A DNA stretch of 64,000 nucleotides, from the NCBI RefSeq assembly GCF_010093025.1, contig NZ_CP048114.1, positions 3,720,001 to 3,784,000 on the forward strand, given 5' to 3'. Both the position numbers and the translations under genes were made by a program. The stretch comes from Edaphobacter sp. 12200R-103. GTDB lineage: Bacteria; Acidobacteriota; Terriglobia; Terriglobales; Acidobacteriaceae. A model generated the notes under the pieces. The model saw only the letters and a program-made list of their open reading frames with translations. It did not search any database and was not told where the DNA came from. The stretch's first letter is position 1. Every line of letters begins with the position of its first letter. Positions 35,368-43,993 of the stretch are shown piece by piece.

Positions 35368-35828
35368 ATCTGGGATCCGAGGTTGCCTGTCAGTCGATGC
35401 GACCCCTTAGGAAGGAGGCTACCATATCCGCTCTCCTCGACCCTATATCCGAGCGGCCCGGTGCGAGGTCCCCTTTTTTTCATATTATTTCTGCGCAAAC
35501 TATTCAAAAGATTGGATTTAGAGGAGAGCTGAAACTGCAAAATATTGAATCGAAGTAACTTCAGGCCATGTTCCCAAATTGTCATAGACAGCAATTGCGA
35601 TAAAACGGAGAAGACAGTTTCCAGATCATCTGTTTATCTCTCCCAGTGTAGCAAGCAACCCACCAAGGGTTCTTCCTGCTCTTCGGGGATTGGAGAGCGA
35701 GCTGCGATACGCATGAGCGTTGAAGCGAAGCCGCAAGGAGGAAATTGCTTGATAGGCTGGGATGGGTATTTTGCTTCTCCCAGTTTGCCTGAAGGAAGAC
35801 TGGAAGAAGGAGTGGGGAGGAGTTTGGG
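35368..35828. other. 461-base divergent region before rpiA with structured leader
   Basis: No credible gene is present. Positions 35368-35600 are A+T-richer and should contain promoters for the PAP2-Wzi gene and for rpiA. Positions about 35637-35790 contain several complementary blocks listed as a separate leader element. The rpiA RBS GGGGAGGAG lies at 35815-35823. Confidence 0.6.
35637..35786 (+). promoter_or_regulatory. candidate structured RNA leader upstream of rpiA with alternative stems
   Basis: TCCCAG at 35641-35646 and again at 35778-35783 can both pair with CTGGGA at 35757-35762, so two stems exclude each other. The first is extended by CAAGC/GCTTG after an internal loop and encloses an inner AACCC-accaa-GGGTT hairpin (35657-35671). 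The second is a local hairpin followed by TTTG. The layout recalls an attenuator or a 6S-like RNA, but no known family motif is recognised and the T-tract is weak. Confidence 0.3.
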
Positions 35829-36512
35829 ATGGACGAGCAGACACGGCTGAAGCAGCAGGCCGCGGAACGGGCCCTGGCGCTGGTAAAGCCGGGAATGGCG
35901 GTGGGACTGGGATCAGGTTCGACAGCGACGCTGTGGATTAAGTTGCTGGGAGAGAAGGTGCGGACCGAGGGCCTGGAGATTCGCGCAATTGCGAGTTCGG
36001 AAGACAGCGAGGCGTTGGGGCGCAGCTATGGGATTCCGTTCACCAGTTTTGCAGAGACTCCGACGCTGGACCTGACCGTGGATGGAGCCGACGAGGTCGC
36101 TCCCGGGTTGGCGTTGATTAAGGGTGGCGGCGGCAAACTGCTGCGGGAGAAGATAGTCGCCAGCGCGTCGAAACGGTTCGTGATTGTCGCAGATGGATCG
36201 AAGCAGGTGGAGAAGCTGGGCAAATTTCCGCTGCCGGTGGAGGTAATCCAGATGGCGGAGCCTCTGGTGAGCAGACAGCTTGCGGAACTGGGATTCACCC
36301 CGAAGATCAGGATCAACAACGACGGCTCGCGCTACATCACCGATGAGGGCAACCTGATCCTGGATTGCTCCGGGGTTCTGATGGACAATCCACAGGCGAT
36401 AGCCGCAAAGCTGGATGCGATGGTAGGGGTTGTCGAGCATGGACTATTTCTTGGGATGGCCACGCTGGCGTTGATTGCGGAACCTGGCGGGATTGTGGAG
36501 CGGACAAAGTAG
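35829..36512 (+). CDS. rpiA: ribose-5-phosphate isomerase A
   Basis: 227-residue RpiA that interconverts ribose-5-phosphate and ribulose-5-phosphate. GLGSGSTATLWIKLLGEK, DGADEVAPGLALIKGGGGKLLREKIVASAS and KQVEKLGKFPLPVEVI hold the conserved phosphate-binding and catalytic Asp, Glu and Lys residues. The ATG has a strong GGGGAGGAG before it. It stands alone, closed by a terminator at 36701-36742. Confidence 0.97.
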   Translation: MDEQTRLKQQAAERALALVKPGMAVGLGSGSTATLWIKLLGEKVRTEGLEIRAIASSEDSEALGRSYGIPFTSFAETPTLDLTVDGADEVAPGLALIKGGGGKLLREKIVASASKRFVIVADGSKQVEKLGKFPLPVEVIQMAEPLVSRQLAELGFTPKIRINNDGSRYITDEGNLILDCSGVLMDNPQAIAAKLDAMVGVVEHGLFLGMATLALIAEPGGIVERTK

Positions 36513-36638
36513 ATCATGCCGATCTGGCTGTCCCCAGAGAGGCGCCATCCTGAGTGAGGCTTCTCTCCGCTCAGAGGCACCTTCGGAAAAGATCTGATCA
36601 GGACAGCAGTTTTCGTGCGGAGATAACCTTCTGGTTCA

Positions 36639-36663
36639 TCATCCTTCACTATGTTCAGGATGA
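36639..36663. repeat. dispersed hairpin repeat, copy 1
   Basis: TCATCCT (36639-36645) and AGGATGA (36657-36663) enclose the 11-base loop TCACTATGTTC, followed by CGGCTTTC. A second copy lies at 56539-56565 with the same loop length and a stem changed by compensating bases. A degenerate CATCCTGAGTGAGG stands at 36548. The type is common in acidobacterial intergenic DNA as I remember it. Confidence 0.6.
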
Positions 36664-36700
36664 CGGCTTTCCTCACTCCCCAATGGGAAAACGCTTTTAA

Positions 36701-36742
36701 AGAGCAGGCCGCGCTCGATGGCTGAGCGCGGCCTGTTCTTTT
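36701..36742. terminator. bidirectional terminator between rpiA and amidohydrolase
   Basis: AGAGCAGGCCGCGCTC (36701-36716) pairs with GAGCGCGGCCTGTTCT (36724-36739) with one G-U pair, closed by a 7-base loop and followed by TTT. The opposite side begins with TTTTAA, so it can stop transcripts from both convergent genes. Confidence 0.9.
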
Positions 36743-36749
36743 GCGGACC

Positions 36750-38342
36750 TTACTGCTTTTGTGCCGCTGGCCAGGAGTCCGACGGAGGAGTGGCCCAGGT
36801 TGCTGCTGGCGGAGGCACATCCAGCTTCGGCCGCTTTGCTCCCGGGGGCGGAAGCTTTGCGTTGGCCTTCAGGGTTACCTTGCCGTTGGGGCCGACTTCA
36901 TAGGGATCCCAGTGAGGCCAGTGGGGCCGGCGCGCCATGCGGGCCTGCTGCTCGGGCGTAAGCTGACGTTGCATGCCGGGGATGCGAAGCAAGGTCCACT
37001 TCCGCGCCTCCTTCTCGGCCTCTCCCGGCGGCTGGTTCCAGGGAATTGCAGCCCGGCCGTTGAGGTCATAGACGAACTTGCCGCCCATCAGGGTGAGTTC
37101 GCACTCCAGCCTCTCGTTTCCCTTCATCATGGCGCCGGAGCCGTCTTCGAAGCCAAAGTCGCCGTGGCGCACGTTGAGGACAGCGATATCTGCAATGGAC
37201 CCGACGGAGAGATTGCCGAGCTGTGGCTGCTGAATCTCGGTCGCCGGATGCGAGGTCATCTCCGCGATCACTTCCTGCAGTGGCAGTCCCATCGCAAGGA
37301 ACTTGTCCGCGGTGGTCAGTTGGTCCTTCAGACCTTCGTTGAGGTTGTCGGTATGGATGTCGGTCGAGATCGAGTCAGGAATAAATCCTGCCTTGATGAG
37401 CGGAACGGCCACACTGAAGAGGAAGCTGGCTCCCCCATGACCCACGTCGAAGTAGACGCCGCGCTTGCGGCCTTCCCACATGCCTTTGCCAGGTCCACCG
37501 GTTTCTGCGTCCTGCTCGCCGCGCAGGCCGCTATACATATGGGTGTAGATGTCGCCGGGACGCAGCTTGTTTTCAAGAAGCTGCTCGAGCGGACGCTCGG
37601 GACGCCGCGAGCCGTAGTCGATCATGACGGGGATATGCGCGATGGTGCCGCCCTTGATGGCCTGATCGTAGGGAAACCACTCGGGGCCAGTGAAGTGAGC
37701 GCTCTTGATGCCGACGATGACTCCGGGATATTTGAGGGCCATCTCTGCGGTCTTCTCGCCGTCCATATCCTTCATGTTCTGCTCGATGGGGCCGCTGCCC
37801 ATTCCGTTGCCGACGATGTTGAGCAGGGCGAGAACGCGGGTCTGGGAGCGATCGATGACGCGCTGCTTGAACTCCTCGAAGTTGCGCCATCCTGACGAGC
37901 CTGCATCCACGACGGTGGTTACGCCGTAGCGCAGGGTAACGCCATCGGGCATAACGGCCCAGTCTCCTCCGGCGTAGTCATTCTTCTTAAGACCCCAGAA
38001 GACGTGAACGTGGATGTCGATCAGGCCCGGGGTGACATAGAGACCGGCGACGTTCACGGTCTTAATGGCGGAGTCTGCGGGGATTCCGACGGCGATCTTT
38101 GCGATCTTGCCATCCTTGATGGCGACATCGCGGACGGCATCGACCTTATTCTTCGGGTCGATGACATGGCCGCCCTTGAGCAGCAGGTCGTACTCCTTAT
38201 CCTGCATAGGGGCTTTGGCCGATGCCGCCGTGCGGCCCGCAGAGGGGGAGGGCTGCGTATCCTGTGCCACAAGCTGGGGCGCCAGGGAGCACGCTGCGAG
38301 AGTGAGTCCGGCGCAGGCGCGAACCAGAGAGTTGCGATCCAT
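36750..38342 (-). CDS. secreted amidohydrolase-superfamily metallohydrolase
   Basis: 530 residues with a signal peptide (LTLAACSLAPQLVAQ). The imidazolonepropionase/dihydroorotase-like composite domain begins YDLLLKGGHVIDPKNKVDAVRDVAIKDG (split below family length in relatives). The metal-binding DIHVHVFWG is at about residue 108, with HMYSGLRGEQ, YFDVGHGGASF and SISTDIHTDN further on as likely ligands and catalytic Asp. It resembles the COG3964 amidohydrolase/deacetylase group. Substrate unknown. It is divergent from an exported RidA, so both may act on nitrogen compounds in the periplasm. The tail (KVTLKANAKLPPPGAKRP) is proline-rich. Confidence 0.85.
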   Translation of the reverse strand: MDRNSLVRACAGLTLAACSLAPQLVAQDTQPSPSAGRTAASAKAPMQDKEYDLLLKGGHVIDPKNKVDAVRDVAIKDGKIAKIAVGIPADSAIKTVNVAGLYVTPGLIDIHVHVFWGLKKNDYAGGDWAVMPDGVTLRYGVTTVVDAGSSGWRNFEEFKQRVIDRSQTRVLALLNIVGNGMGSGPIEQNMKDMDGEKTAEMALKYPGVIVGIKSAHFTGPEWFPYDQAIKGGTIAHIPVMIDYGSRRPERPLEQLLENKLRPGDIYTHMYSGLRGEQDAETGGPGKGMWEGRKRGVYFDVGHGGASFLFSVAVPLIKAGFIPDSISTDIHTDNLNEGLKDQLTTADKFLAMGLPLQEVIAEMTSHPATEIQQPQLGNLSVGSIADIAVLNVRHGDFGFEDGSGAMMKGNERLECELTLMGGKFVYDLNGRAAIPWNQPPGEAEKEARKWTLLRIPGMQRQLTPEQQARMARRPHWPHWDPYEVGPNGKVTLKANAKLPPPGAKRPKLDVPPPAATWATPPSDSWPAAQKQ

Positions 38343-38573
38343 AGAGGCTCCTTATTTCCTGAGCTGTTTCGCTTCGTTTCAGGTAACGGAGTTTTATAAC
38401 CCAAAGAAAACAACCCTGCAACGGACATATGGACTATGCCGTGACGTGTGTGGCTGCATCACTCCTTCTCGAGATCCAGCCTTCTTCGATGGATCTAGGA
38501 CAGATGGGATATGCCAAGGGGCTGGGGAGATGAGAAGATGCTATTTTGCAAACAAACCACAGGAGACTGAACG

Positions 38574-39026
38574 ATGAAGAATCTATATTCGCTGATGCGG
38601 AAGCACGGGCTGATCCTGGCCGGGATTGCGGCCCTGGGTGTCTCGGGTAGCGCCTTTGCCCAGAACAAGGCGATCGACTTCAAGCAGGGAAATCCCTTCA
38701 GTGATGGATTCGTTGCTGGAAATACCCTTTACGTTGCCGGCCAGCAGGGACCGGACGCGAAGGGCGATGTGACAAGCACCGATATCACCGTCCAGACGCA
38801 CAATGCGATTGAGGCCGTGCGAAAGGTTGTGGAGAAGGCCGGGTTCAAGATGTCGGACCTGGTTTCAGTGACGGTTTACGTGACCGACCTGAATGATGTG
38901 AAGAAGATGAACGAGGTTTACATCAAGGACATGCCGGATCCGAAGCCGGCGCGCGCAACGGTAAAGGTCGCGGGTCTCATCGGCGGAGCGAAGATTGAGA
39001 TCTCCGCAATCGCTGTGAAGCACTAA
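38574..39026 (+). CDS. exported RidA/YjgF-family protein
   Basis: 150 residues, of which the first 28 are a signal peptide (LILAGIAALGVSGSAFAQ). The mature part is a full RidA fold: FSDGFVAGNTLYVAGQQG, NAIEAVRKVVEKAGFKMSDLVSVTVYV, and KPARATVKVAGL with the catalytic Arg and IEISAIA with the conserved Glu. RidA trimers hydrolyse reactive enamines and imines, normally in the cytoplasm; an exported form is less usual. GGAG precedes the ATG. It is divergent from the secreted amidohydrolase, 231 bases away. Confidence 0.9.
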   Translation: MKNLYSLMRKHGLILAGIAALGVSGSAFAQNKAIDFKQGNPFSDGFVAGNTLYVAGQQGPDAKGDVTSTDITVQTHNAIEAVRKVVEKAGFKMSDLVSVTVYVTDLNDVKKMNEVYIKDMPDPKPARATVKVAGLIGGAKIEISAIAVKH

Positions 39027-39049
39027 GCAGATTCCGTTCTGCGAAAGTG

Positions 39050-39080
39050 AAACCCCGGTTCTGGTTGAGCCGGGGTTTTT
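39050..39080 (+). terminator. rho-independent terminator after RidA
   Basis: AAACCCCGG (39050-39058) pairs with CCGGGGTTT (39070-39078) across an 11-base loop and continues into TT, then GCTTTT. It lies directly after the RidA gene, and the A-rich left side may serve the convergent GDSL gene too. Confidence 0.88.
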
Positions 39081-39119
39081 GCTTTTGTGTGGGATGCATG
39101 TGATGGGTGGGTTTGCTGC

Positions 39120-40019
39120 TCAGGCGGCGTTGCGGCGACGTAGAAAAGCAGCGAATCCCGTGATTCCGCTGCCGAGCAGAAGGATGGAGGAGGGTTCGGG
39201 CACCGGCGCCAGATCGGATTGGAACTGGCTGGCGATGATGGCGTCCGCAGTGGTGGTCGGGTGAATGTCATCCCAGAAGAGATGCTGATCGGGGTTGGAG
39301 CAGACAGTGGCGCCATTGAAGCAGGGTGTGGTCACATCGGTCAGACCGTAGGCGGCGGGGTTCTGGGTGACTGAGTTGAGCAGACCGTAGAGATCGGAGT
39401 AGACGACACCGGCAGGCAGAGTCGACTGCAGGCCCTGATTGAATTGCTGGCTGAAGGCGGTGGCCGCCGCATCGCCGTAGAACTCGGGGGTGAGGCCGAG
39501 GTCGGGCAGGCCGGGGACAAGGATGTTCGTGGCTCCGGTGGCAAGAAGCGAGGCGACGATTGCATTGATGTCGGTGATGGCGTTAGCAACCGAGCCGCCA
39601 GCCTCGAAGTCATTGGCTCCTCCCCAGACGATGAAGAGCGAGCTTGATACGAGCGCGGGAGGCACGGGATAGGCGGCCAGCTCCGAGAGCATTCCCGGCA
39701 GGCCGAATGCGCCCAGGCTGGTCTGTGAGCCTCCGTCGCCGCTGTTGCCGATACCGGTGGTGGCTCCGCCCCAGGCGAAGTCGTGGAGAGGAGCGCCGAG
39801 CTGTGCGGCGAGCTGCTCCACGGCGACAGGGCCGTTGGAGAAGCGGCCGTTGTAGTAGGGAGCGGGAGGGATTCCGGAGACGCCGTAGAGATTGCCGTTA
39901 TCGGAGAGGCTGTCTCCATAGACGAAGACGGCGGAGTAGGAATCGGCGGAGGCTGAAAGAGAGAACGACAGAAAAAGAATGGCGGCGAGTGCGGAAAAGA
40001 CGGTTCTGCGGGTGGGCAC
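39120..40019 (-). CDS. SGNH/GDSL hydrolase with PEP-CTERM sorting signal
   Basis: 299 residues. The signal peptide (VFSALAAILFLSFSLSASA) is followed by block I VYGDSLSDNGN, block III WGGANDF, and block V WDDIHPTTTADAI, giving the Ser, Gly, Asn and Asp-His set of SGNH esterases/lipases. The C-terminus VPEPSSILLLGSGITGFAAFLRRR is a PEP-CTERM signal, recognised by exosortase in exopolysaccharide-producing bacteria. I chose GTG 40019 since AGGAG lies a few bases upstream; a longer frame would precede the signal peptide with 31 unlikely residues. No exosortase is in the window. Confidence 0.9.
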   Translation of the reverse strand: MPTRRTVFSALAAILFLSFSLSASADSYSAVFVYGDSLSDNGNLYGVSGIPPAPYYNGRFSNGPVAVEQLAAQLGAPLHDFAWGGATTGIGNSGDGGSQTSLGAFGLPGMLSELAAYPVPPALVSSSLFIVWGGANDFEAGGSVANAITDINAIVASLLATGATNILVPGLPDLGLTPEFYGDAAATAFSQQFNQGLQSTLPAGVVYSDLYGLLNSVTQNPAAYGLTDVTTPCFNGATVCSNPDQHLFWDDIHPTTTADAIIASQFQSDLAPVPEPSSILLLGSGITGFAAFLRRRNAA

Positions 40020-40157
40020 GAGGGGCTCCTTGAGGGCTTCGATTGGCAGATTGTGCTGGGGGCCCGGAGACTGAATGGGTCGGGATCGACCGCGACTCAG
40101 GATGACGACCATCCTAACACTCCGGGAGGAGCTTAGAGGCAGGGTGTAGTGAAGGGC

Positions 40158-40781
40158 TTAGCCCAGTGGATGATAGTAGCTTGTCTCAGGAAAGGCGCAG
40201 GAGTGGCAGAGGATGCGGCCGTCGGAATCGGTGAGATTGCGATCGTAGTTGATTCCCTCGCCGCACATCGCGCAGACGATGCGCTGCGATTTGTAGCCGG
40301 GCATCTCGCGCGGATGCAGCGGAACACGGACCCACTGTTCGGCGAAGAGGTCGGCGTCGGGCATCTCGCGATAGGCGAGCATCTGCTGCTGATTTTTGTT
40401 CTCGATATGCGGGTAGAGCTCGCGGGCGCGCTGCTTGGAGGATTCGAGCGCGGCGATGCGGATGCCTTTGTAGGTGGGGATTTCATCACGCAGCTCGAGC
40501 AGGGCATTGAGGTCGACGAAGGTGGCGGCCATCTTTCCCCAGTCGCGAAACTTGAGGGCGCGCTTGCCCAAGCGGCATCCGGTGACGACGGCGATGGCGT
40601 CGGTGGCGCAGCGGTCGATCTCCACGAAGGTGACGAGACGCTTGCGGTCGGCGGTGCGAGGCTCCGGGATGCCGAGCCGCTGGCAGCCGAGCATGGCGAG
40701 CCGGACGCCGAGGATTTGCCCGGCGCAGAGGTGGCCGTGGGCCAGCTCCGCCTGGCGCAGGAGGTCGTCGAAGGGCTCCAT
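40158..40781 (-). CDS. FmdE/FwdE-like protein with zinc ribbon
   Basis: 207 residues. The N-terminal HGHLCAGQILGVRLAMLG and the DRCATDAIAVVTGCRLGKRAL stretch are the FmdE signature (Cys and His clusters), and IVCAMCGEGINYDRN with ILCHSCAF forms a C-terminal zinc ribbon. FmdE was named from the formylmethanofuran dehydrogenase operons of methanogens, but most bacterial members are lone genes of unknown role. ATG 40781 is the natural start; the open frame continues upstream without homology. The RBS is weak. No molybdenum or tungsten enzyme gene is beside it. Confidence 0.82.
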   Translation of the reverse strand: MEPFDDLLRQAELAHGHLCAGQILGVRLAMLGCQRLGIPEPRTADRKRLVTFVEIDRCATDAIAVVTGCRLGKRALKFRDWGKMAATFVDLNALLELRDEIPTYKGIRIAALESSKQRARELYPHIENKNQQQMLAYREMPDADLFAEQWVRVPLHPREMPGYKSQRIVCAMCGEGINYDRNLTDSDGRILCHSCAFPETSYYHPLG

Positions 40782-40884
40782 GAAAAGATAATACGAGGTC
40801 AGGCAAGCAGGCTGGCAGAGGGGAGCGCCAGGTTGAGGTATTGTTGCAGAGGAGCGCATCGATGTCTGTCCGCGGAGGACGCCT

Positions 40885-41568
40885 GTGAGCGTGTTGTGGA
40901 GGCACTTTGCATTGGGGTTTAGCGCGCTGCTGCCGCTGGTGAATCCGCTGGGCACGGCGCTGGTGTTTCTGGGGATGGTAGGCATCCAGCCGGCGGCGGT
41001 ATACAGGTCGCTTGCACGGCAGATCGCCATCAACATGGCGATCTTTCTGGCAGTGATCGAGCTGATCGGGTCGTACCTGCTGTCGTTCTTCGGGATCTCG
41101 TTGCCTATTGTGCAACTGGCGGGAGGCGTGGTGGTGGCGGCGATTGGCTGGGGGGTTCTGAATCAGCCTGACGCCGGCCAGTCGAAGCAGACGGCGGGGG
41201 CTCAGATCGCAGCTCAAGCCGGAGACACGCAGGAGAGATGGGACTCGAAGACCTTTTACCCTCTGATGTTTCCGATTACGGCCGGACCGGGCTGTCTGGT
41301 GGTGATGCTGACCCTGAGTGCGCATACGATGCAAGGGAACCTGACCGATACAGTGCTGGCGCGTGTGGGGTTGTTTGTGGCGGTGATTTTGCTGAGCGTG
41401 CTGGTGTACCTGTGCTACGCGTATGCTCCGCAGATTACGGGAAAGATCTCGCCTTCGACGACGCACGGAATCCTGCGGGTGATTGCGTTCATCCTGCTTT
41501 GTATCGGGGTACAGATTGCGTGGAATGGATTGGAATCGCTGCTGAAGCCGCTGCTGCTCCATGGATAA
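40885..41568 (+). CDS. MarC-family integral membrane protein
   Basis: 227 residues, about six spans. FSALLPLVNPLGTALVFLGM at the N-terminus, then LAGGVVVAAIGWGVLNQ and FYPLMFPITAGPGCLVVML are the MarC/UPF0056 signature (PLVNPLG and the ITAGPG repeat). Function of the family is not established despite the name. GTG is used as the start. It is divergent from the FmdE gene. Confidence 0.92.
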   Translation: MSVLWRHFALGFSALLPLVNPLGTALVFLGMVGIQPAAVYRSLARQIAINMAIFLAVIELIGSYLLSFFGISLPIVQLAGGVVVAAIGWGVLNQPDAGQSKQTAGAQIAAQAGDTQERWDSKTFYPLMFPITAGPGCLVVMLTLSAHTMQGNLTDTVLARVGLFVAVILLSVLVYLCYAYAPQITGKISPSTTHGILRVIAFILLCIGVQIAWNGLESLLKPLLLHG

Positions 41569-41591
41569 GCCACGAGGGTTGAGTCACGCGT

Positions 41592-42536
41592 TCATACGGT
41601 TGCAGCGGGACTGACGGCCACGACGATCTTGCCATGACCGGCGCGATTCGGAATCTTTCCGGTGTACGCCTTCTCGGCCTCGTTGAAAGGAACGACGCTA
41701 TCGACCAGCGTTCGCAGTTTGCCGGTATCGATCAGAGCGGCGATCTCCATTAACTGACGCTGATGCGGCTTGACGATGAAGAAGGCGTGTTGCACCCGAG
41801 GATCCTGGTTGCCTTCCTTGTCGGAGGCGATGGTGACGGCAAAACGGCCGGGTTTGAGCAGGGGCAAGGAGCGAAGAAGGACGTCTCCGCCGACGGTATC
41901 GAAGACGATATCGACAGGCTCGGTGACGGCATCTTCAAAGCGGGTCGCATGATAGTCGATGAGCTCGTCGGCTCCGAGCTGCTGGACGAGGGCGAAGTTG
42001 GAGGGCGATGCGGTGGCGATGACGTGAGCGCCGTGCAAATGGGCGATCTGGACGGCGAAGTGGCCTACAGACCCTGCGCCTCCATGGATGAGGACGCGAT
42101 CACCAGGGTGCAGGTGGCCGTGTTCGAAGAGCCCCTGCCAGGCAGTGAGCGCTCCGATGGGGACCGACGCGGCCTCGATCGCGCCAATCGTTATCGGAGC
42201 AGGCGCGAGGGAGGAGGCCTCCGTAAGGCACAGCTCGGCAAGTGCGCCCGGAGAGAACCAGTCGTTCATGCCGAAGACGGATTGCCCCAGCGTGAAGTCG
42301 TGAACGTCGCTTCCCAGAGAGGCGATGGTTCCGGAGAATTCGTGGGAGGGAACGGCGCCGGTGCGGGGCGCTCCAGAGGCGTCGTGTGTCGTCGGATACC
42401 ACTCAAGCTCGGTCGGTGTAACTCCGGCAGCGACGATGCGGACAACAACCTGTCCGGGGGCCGGCTGTGGATCGGGGAGAGTCGCTTCCACCAGGTGGCC
42501 GGGATTTCCGGAATCAGCAAGGCGCATGACCTTCAT
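41592..42536 (-). CDS. NADP-dependent quinone-oxidoreductase-like MDR
   Basis: 314-residue medium-chain dehydrogenase without the structural zinc loop. VVRIVAAGVTPTELEW near residue 36, SHEFSGTIASLGSDV, GDRVLIHGGAGSVGHFAVQIAHLHGAHVIATAS (Rossmann), and the C-terminal IPNRAGHGKIVVAV fit the zeta-crystallin/QOR group. GGAGGG stands eight bases before ATG 42536; an earlier in-frame ATG has none and would add 48 residues. Substrate unknown. It is convergent with MarC after 23 bases. Confidence 0.9.
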   Translation of the reverse strand: MKVMRLADSGNPGHLVEATLPDPQPAPGQVVVRIVAAGVTPTELEWYPTTHDASGAPRTGAVPSHEFSGTIASLGSDVHDFTLGQSVFGMNDWFSPGALAELCLTEASSLAPAPITIGAIEAASVPIGALTAWQGLFEHGHLHPGDRVLIHGGAGSVGHFAVQIAHLHGAHVIATASPSNFALVQQLGADELIDYHATRFEDAVTEPVDIVFDTVGGDVLLRSLPLLKPGRFAVTIASDKEGNQDPRVQHAFFIVKPHQRQLMEIAALIDTGKLRTLVDSVVPFNEAEKAYTGKIPNRAGHGKIVVAVSPAATV

Positions 42537-42588
42537 CGAGAGAGCCCTCCAATGATCTGCGTTCAGAGGTGGAGTTGATTTGAATGTT

Positions 42589-42780
42589 TTAGTTGCGTCC
42601 GAGAGCCCGGCGAATCTTTTGATCGATTTTGTACTGGCTGAGTGCATAGACAGCCCAGATAGTGGCCGGAATCCAGCCAATGAGCGTCACCTGAAGGATA
42701 AGACAGAGCACACCGGCAAAAGGGCGTCCGATGGTGAAGAAGGTAAGCCAGGGAAGCAGGAATGCAATGAGCAGTCTCAC
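42589..42780 (-). CDS. YqaE/Pmp3-family small membrane protein
   Basis: 63 residues with two spans: LLIAFLLPWLTFFTIGRPFAG and ILQVTLIGWIPATIWAVYAL. The two-helix hairpin and the GWIPATIWAVY motif identify the Pmp3/UPF0057 family, linked to membrane potential and cold or salt stress in other organisms. It is not directly tied to either neighbour. Confidence 0.92.
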   Translation of the reverse strand: MRLLIAFLLPWLTFFTIGRPFAGVLCLILQVTLIGWIPATIWAVYALSQYKIDQKIRRALGRN

Positions 42781-42904
42781 AGGAGTCCTTGCTGATGAAA
42801 TTTAGTCCCGCTGTTTCTCTTTTCTATCAGATGCGGCGAAGCGGGCGCGGCTTCATGGATGCTGCGGCGCTTGTCAGGGAGAAAGCAATGAGATCGAGAG
42901 GATC

Positions 42905-43588
42905 TCAGTTGGAGTCGTCGTTATCGCCTTCCTCGATGATGGAGGAGGTTCCGACGACATCGTAGGTCGTGCTTTCGCCACCGGTGGGCTGAATGGTGAC
43001 GCGCAGAGGAAGGCGATTCCATTGGGCAGGGGCACAGACCGGCGATGCGTGACCGGCTTGCGGCCACGGGCCGATGCGCTTCTGTACAACGGGGCGCCGA
43101 ACGCCGAGCTGGGCGACGATCACATACAGGCTGCCGCCTTTCGCCGTTGTCGAGGTTCCGCAGTAGGCGGCGTAGTCGCGGAACCAGACAGCGTCGGAGA
43201 CCAGTGGATCGAAGTCGGGAAGATGCAGGGCAGTAATGTGTCCGGTCAGGCGATCGACCGTGATCCACGGCCCGGGCTGCCAGATCCAGCGGGGAGATGT
43301 ATCCGTAGCCAGAGCGTCGTTGACCCGCAGAGCACGGCGCACGGCGAACGTGCGGTCTGTGATCTCGTGGATATTCCCGGTGGTCCAGTCGCGCTGTCGG
43401 CCGTCGATGATGAGGGAACGCACCTTGATCGTCGTGGTCAGGTCCATCTGGGCCTCGGGCGTGGCGTCGGGCTGTGTGTAGGAGACGCGACGGGTTCCGC
43501 CGAGGATGACGGTATGGGTCTTGGGCGCGGCGGCAGCAGAGGCGGGGAGGGTAGCCAGACTCAGCAGAAAGACGGGAAGGGCTCTCAC
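42905..43588 (-). CDS. secreted protein of unknown function
   Basis: About 227 residues if it starts at GTG 43588, which gives a clean signal peptide (ALPVFLLSLATLPASAAAA). A longer frame with ATG at 43684 exists but would precede the signal with basic sequence. The mature part (TVILGGTRRVSYTQPDATPE onward) contains WIWQPGPWITVDRLTGHITAL and VVQKRIGPWPQ; I do not recognise a family. The acidic C-terminus EEGDNDDSN is likely disordered. It is alone on its strand. Confidence 0.62.
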   Translation of the reverse strand: MRALPVFLLSLATLPASAAAAPKTHTVILGGTRRVSYTQPDATPEAQMDLTTTIKVRSLIIDGRQRDWTTGNIHEITDRTFAVRRALRVNDALATDTSPRWIWQPGPWITVDRLTGHITALHLPDFDPLVSDAVWFRDYAAYCGTSTTAKGGSLYVIVAQLGVRRPVVQKRIGPWPQAGHASPVCAPAQWNRLPLRVTIQPTGGESTTYDVVGTSSIIEEGDNDDSN

Positions 43589-43993
43589 GCGGGCGAACTC
43601 AAGGGTCAGGGCCAGCTCTGTACGTTTCGGTGAGAGCTGGCCGGGATTGAAAGATAGTCTGCGGGAATTTCTCCGCAGCTGCATTCAGCGATGGAGACAT
43701 GCTACTGAATGCCTGCAAAACAGACGCTGCAGCTCGCTGCAACTTTTGGGGAGTGGAATAAAAGGGGTTATGTGCAGGTAGAAAGTTCGCAGAGATAGGA
43801 AAGCTCTTCCAGGCAGTTGAGCCGGGTTGTTGAAGAAAGTACAAAACTGTGGAATACGTTCTAAATGTTGCTTAATTCATGAAGGTGAGCGGAGTAGTAT
43901 CGAGAAAACGAAGCGTGTGCCTGTGTGAGGCGCGCTGAAGCGGAGCCCTGGCGAGGGGCATCTCCAGCAGTGAGGAAAGGAAACAAAAAAGAT
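43589..43993. other. 405-base gap upstream of bactofilin
   Basis: No gene is supported. A promoter candidate for the plus strand is TTGAAG (43830-43835) with a 17-base spacer to AATACG (43853-43858). The remainder (43589-43740) partly covers the upstream in-frame extension of the secreted-protein gene. Confidence 0.4.

Noticed and set aside
36741..37895. 384-codon plus-strand frame
   Set aside because: Antisense to the amidohydrolase with a signal peptide and metal motifs; no family features on this strand.
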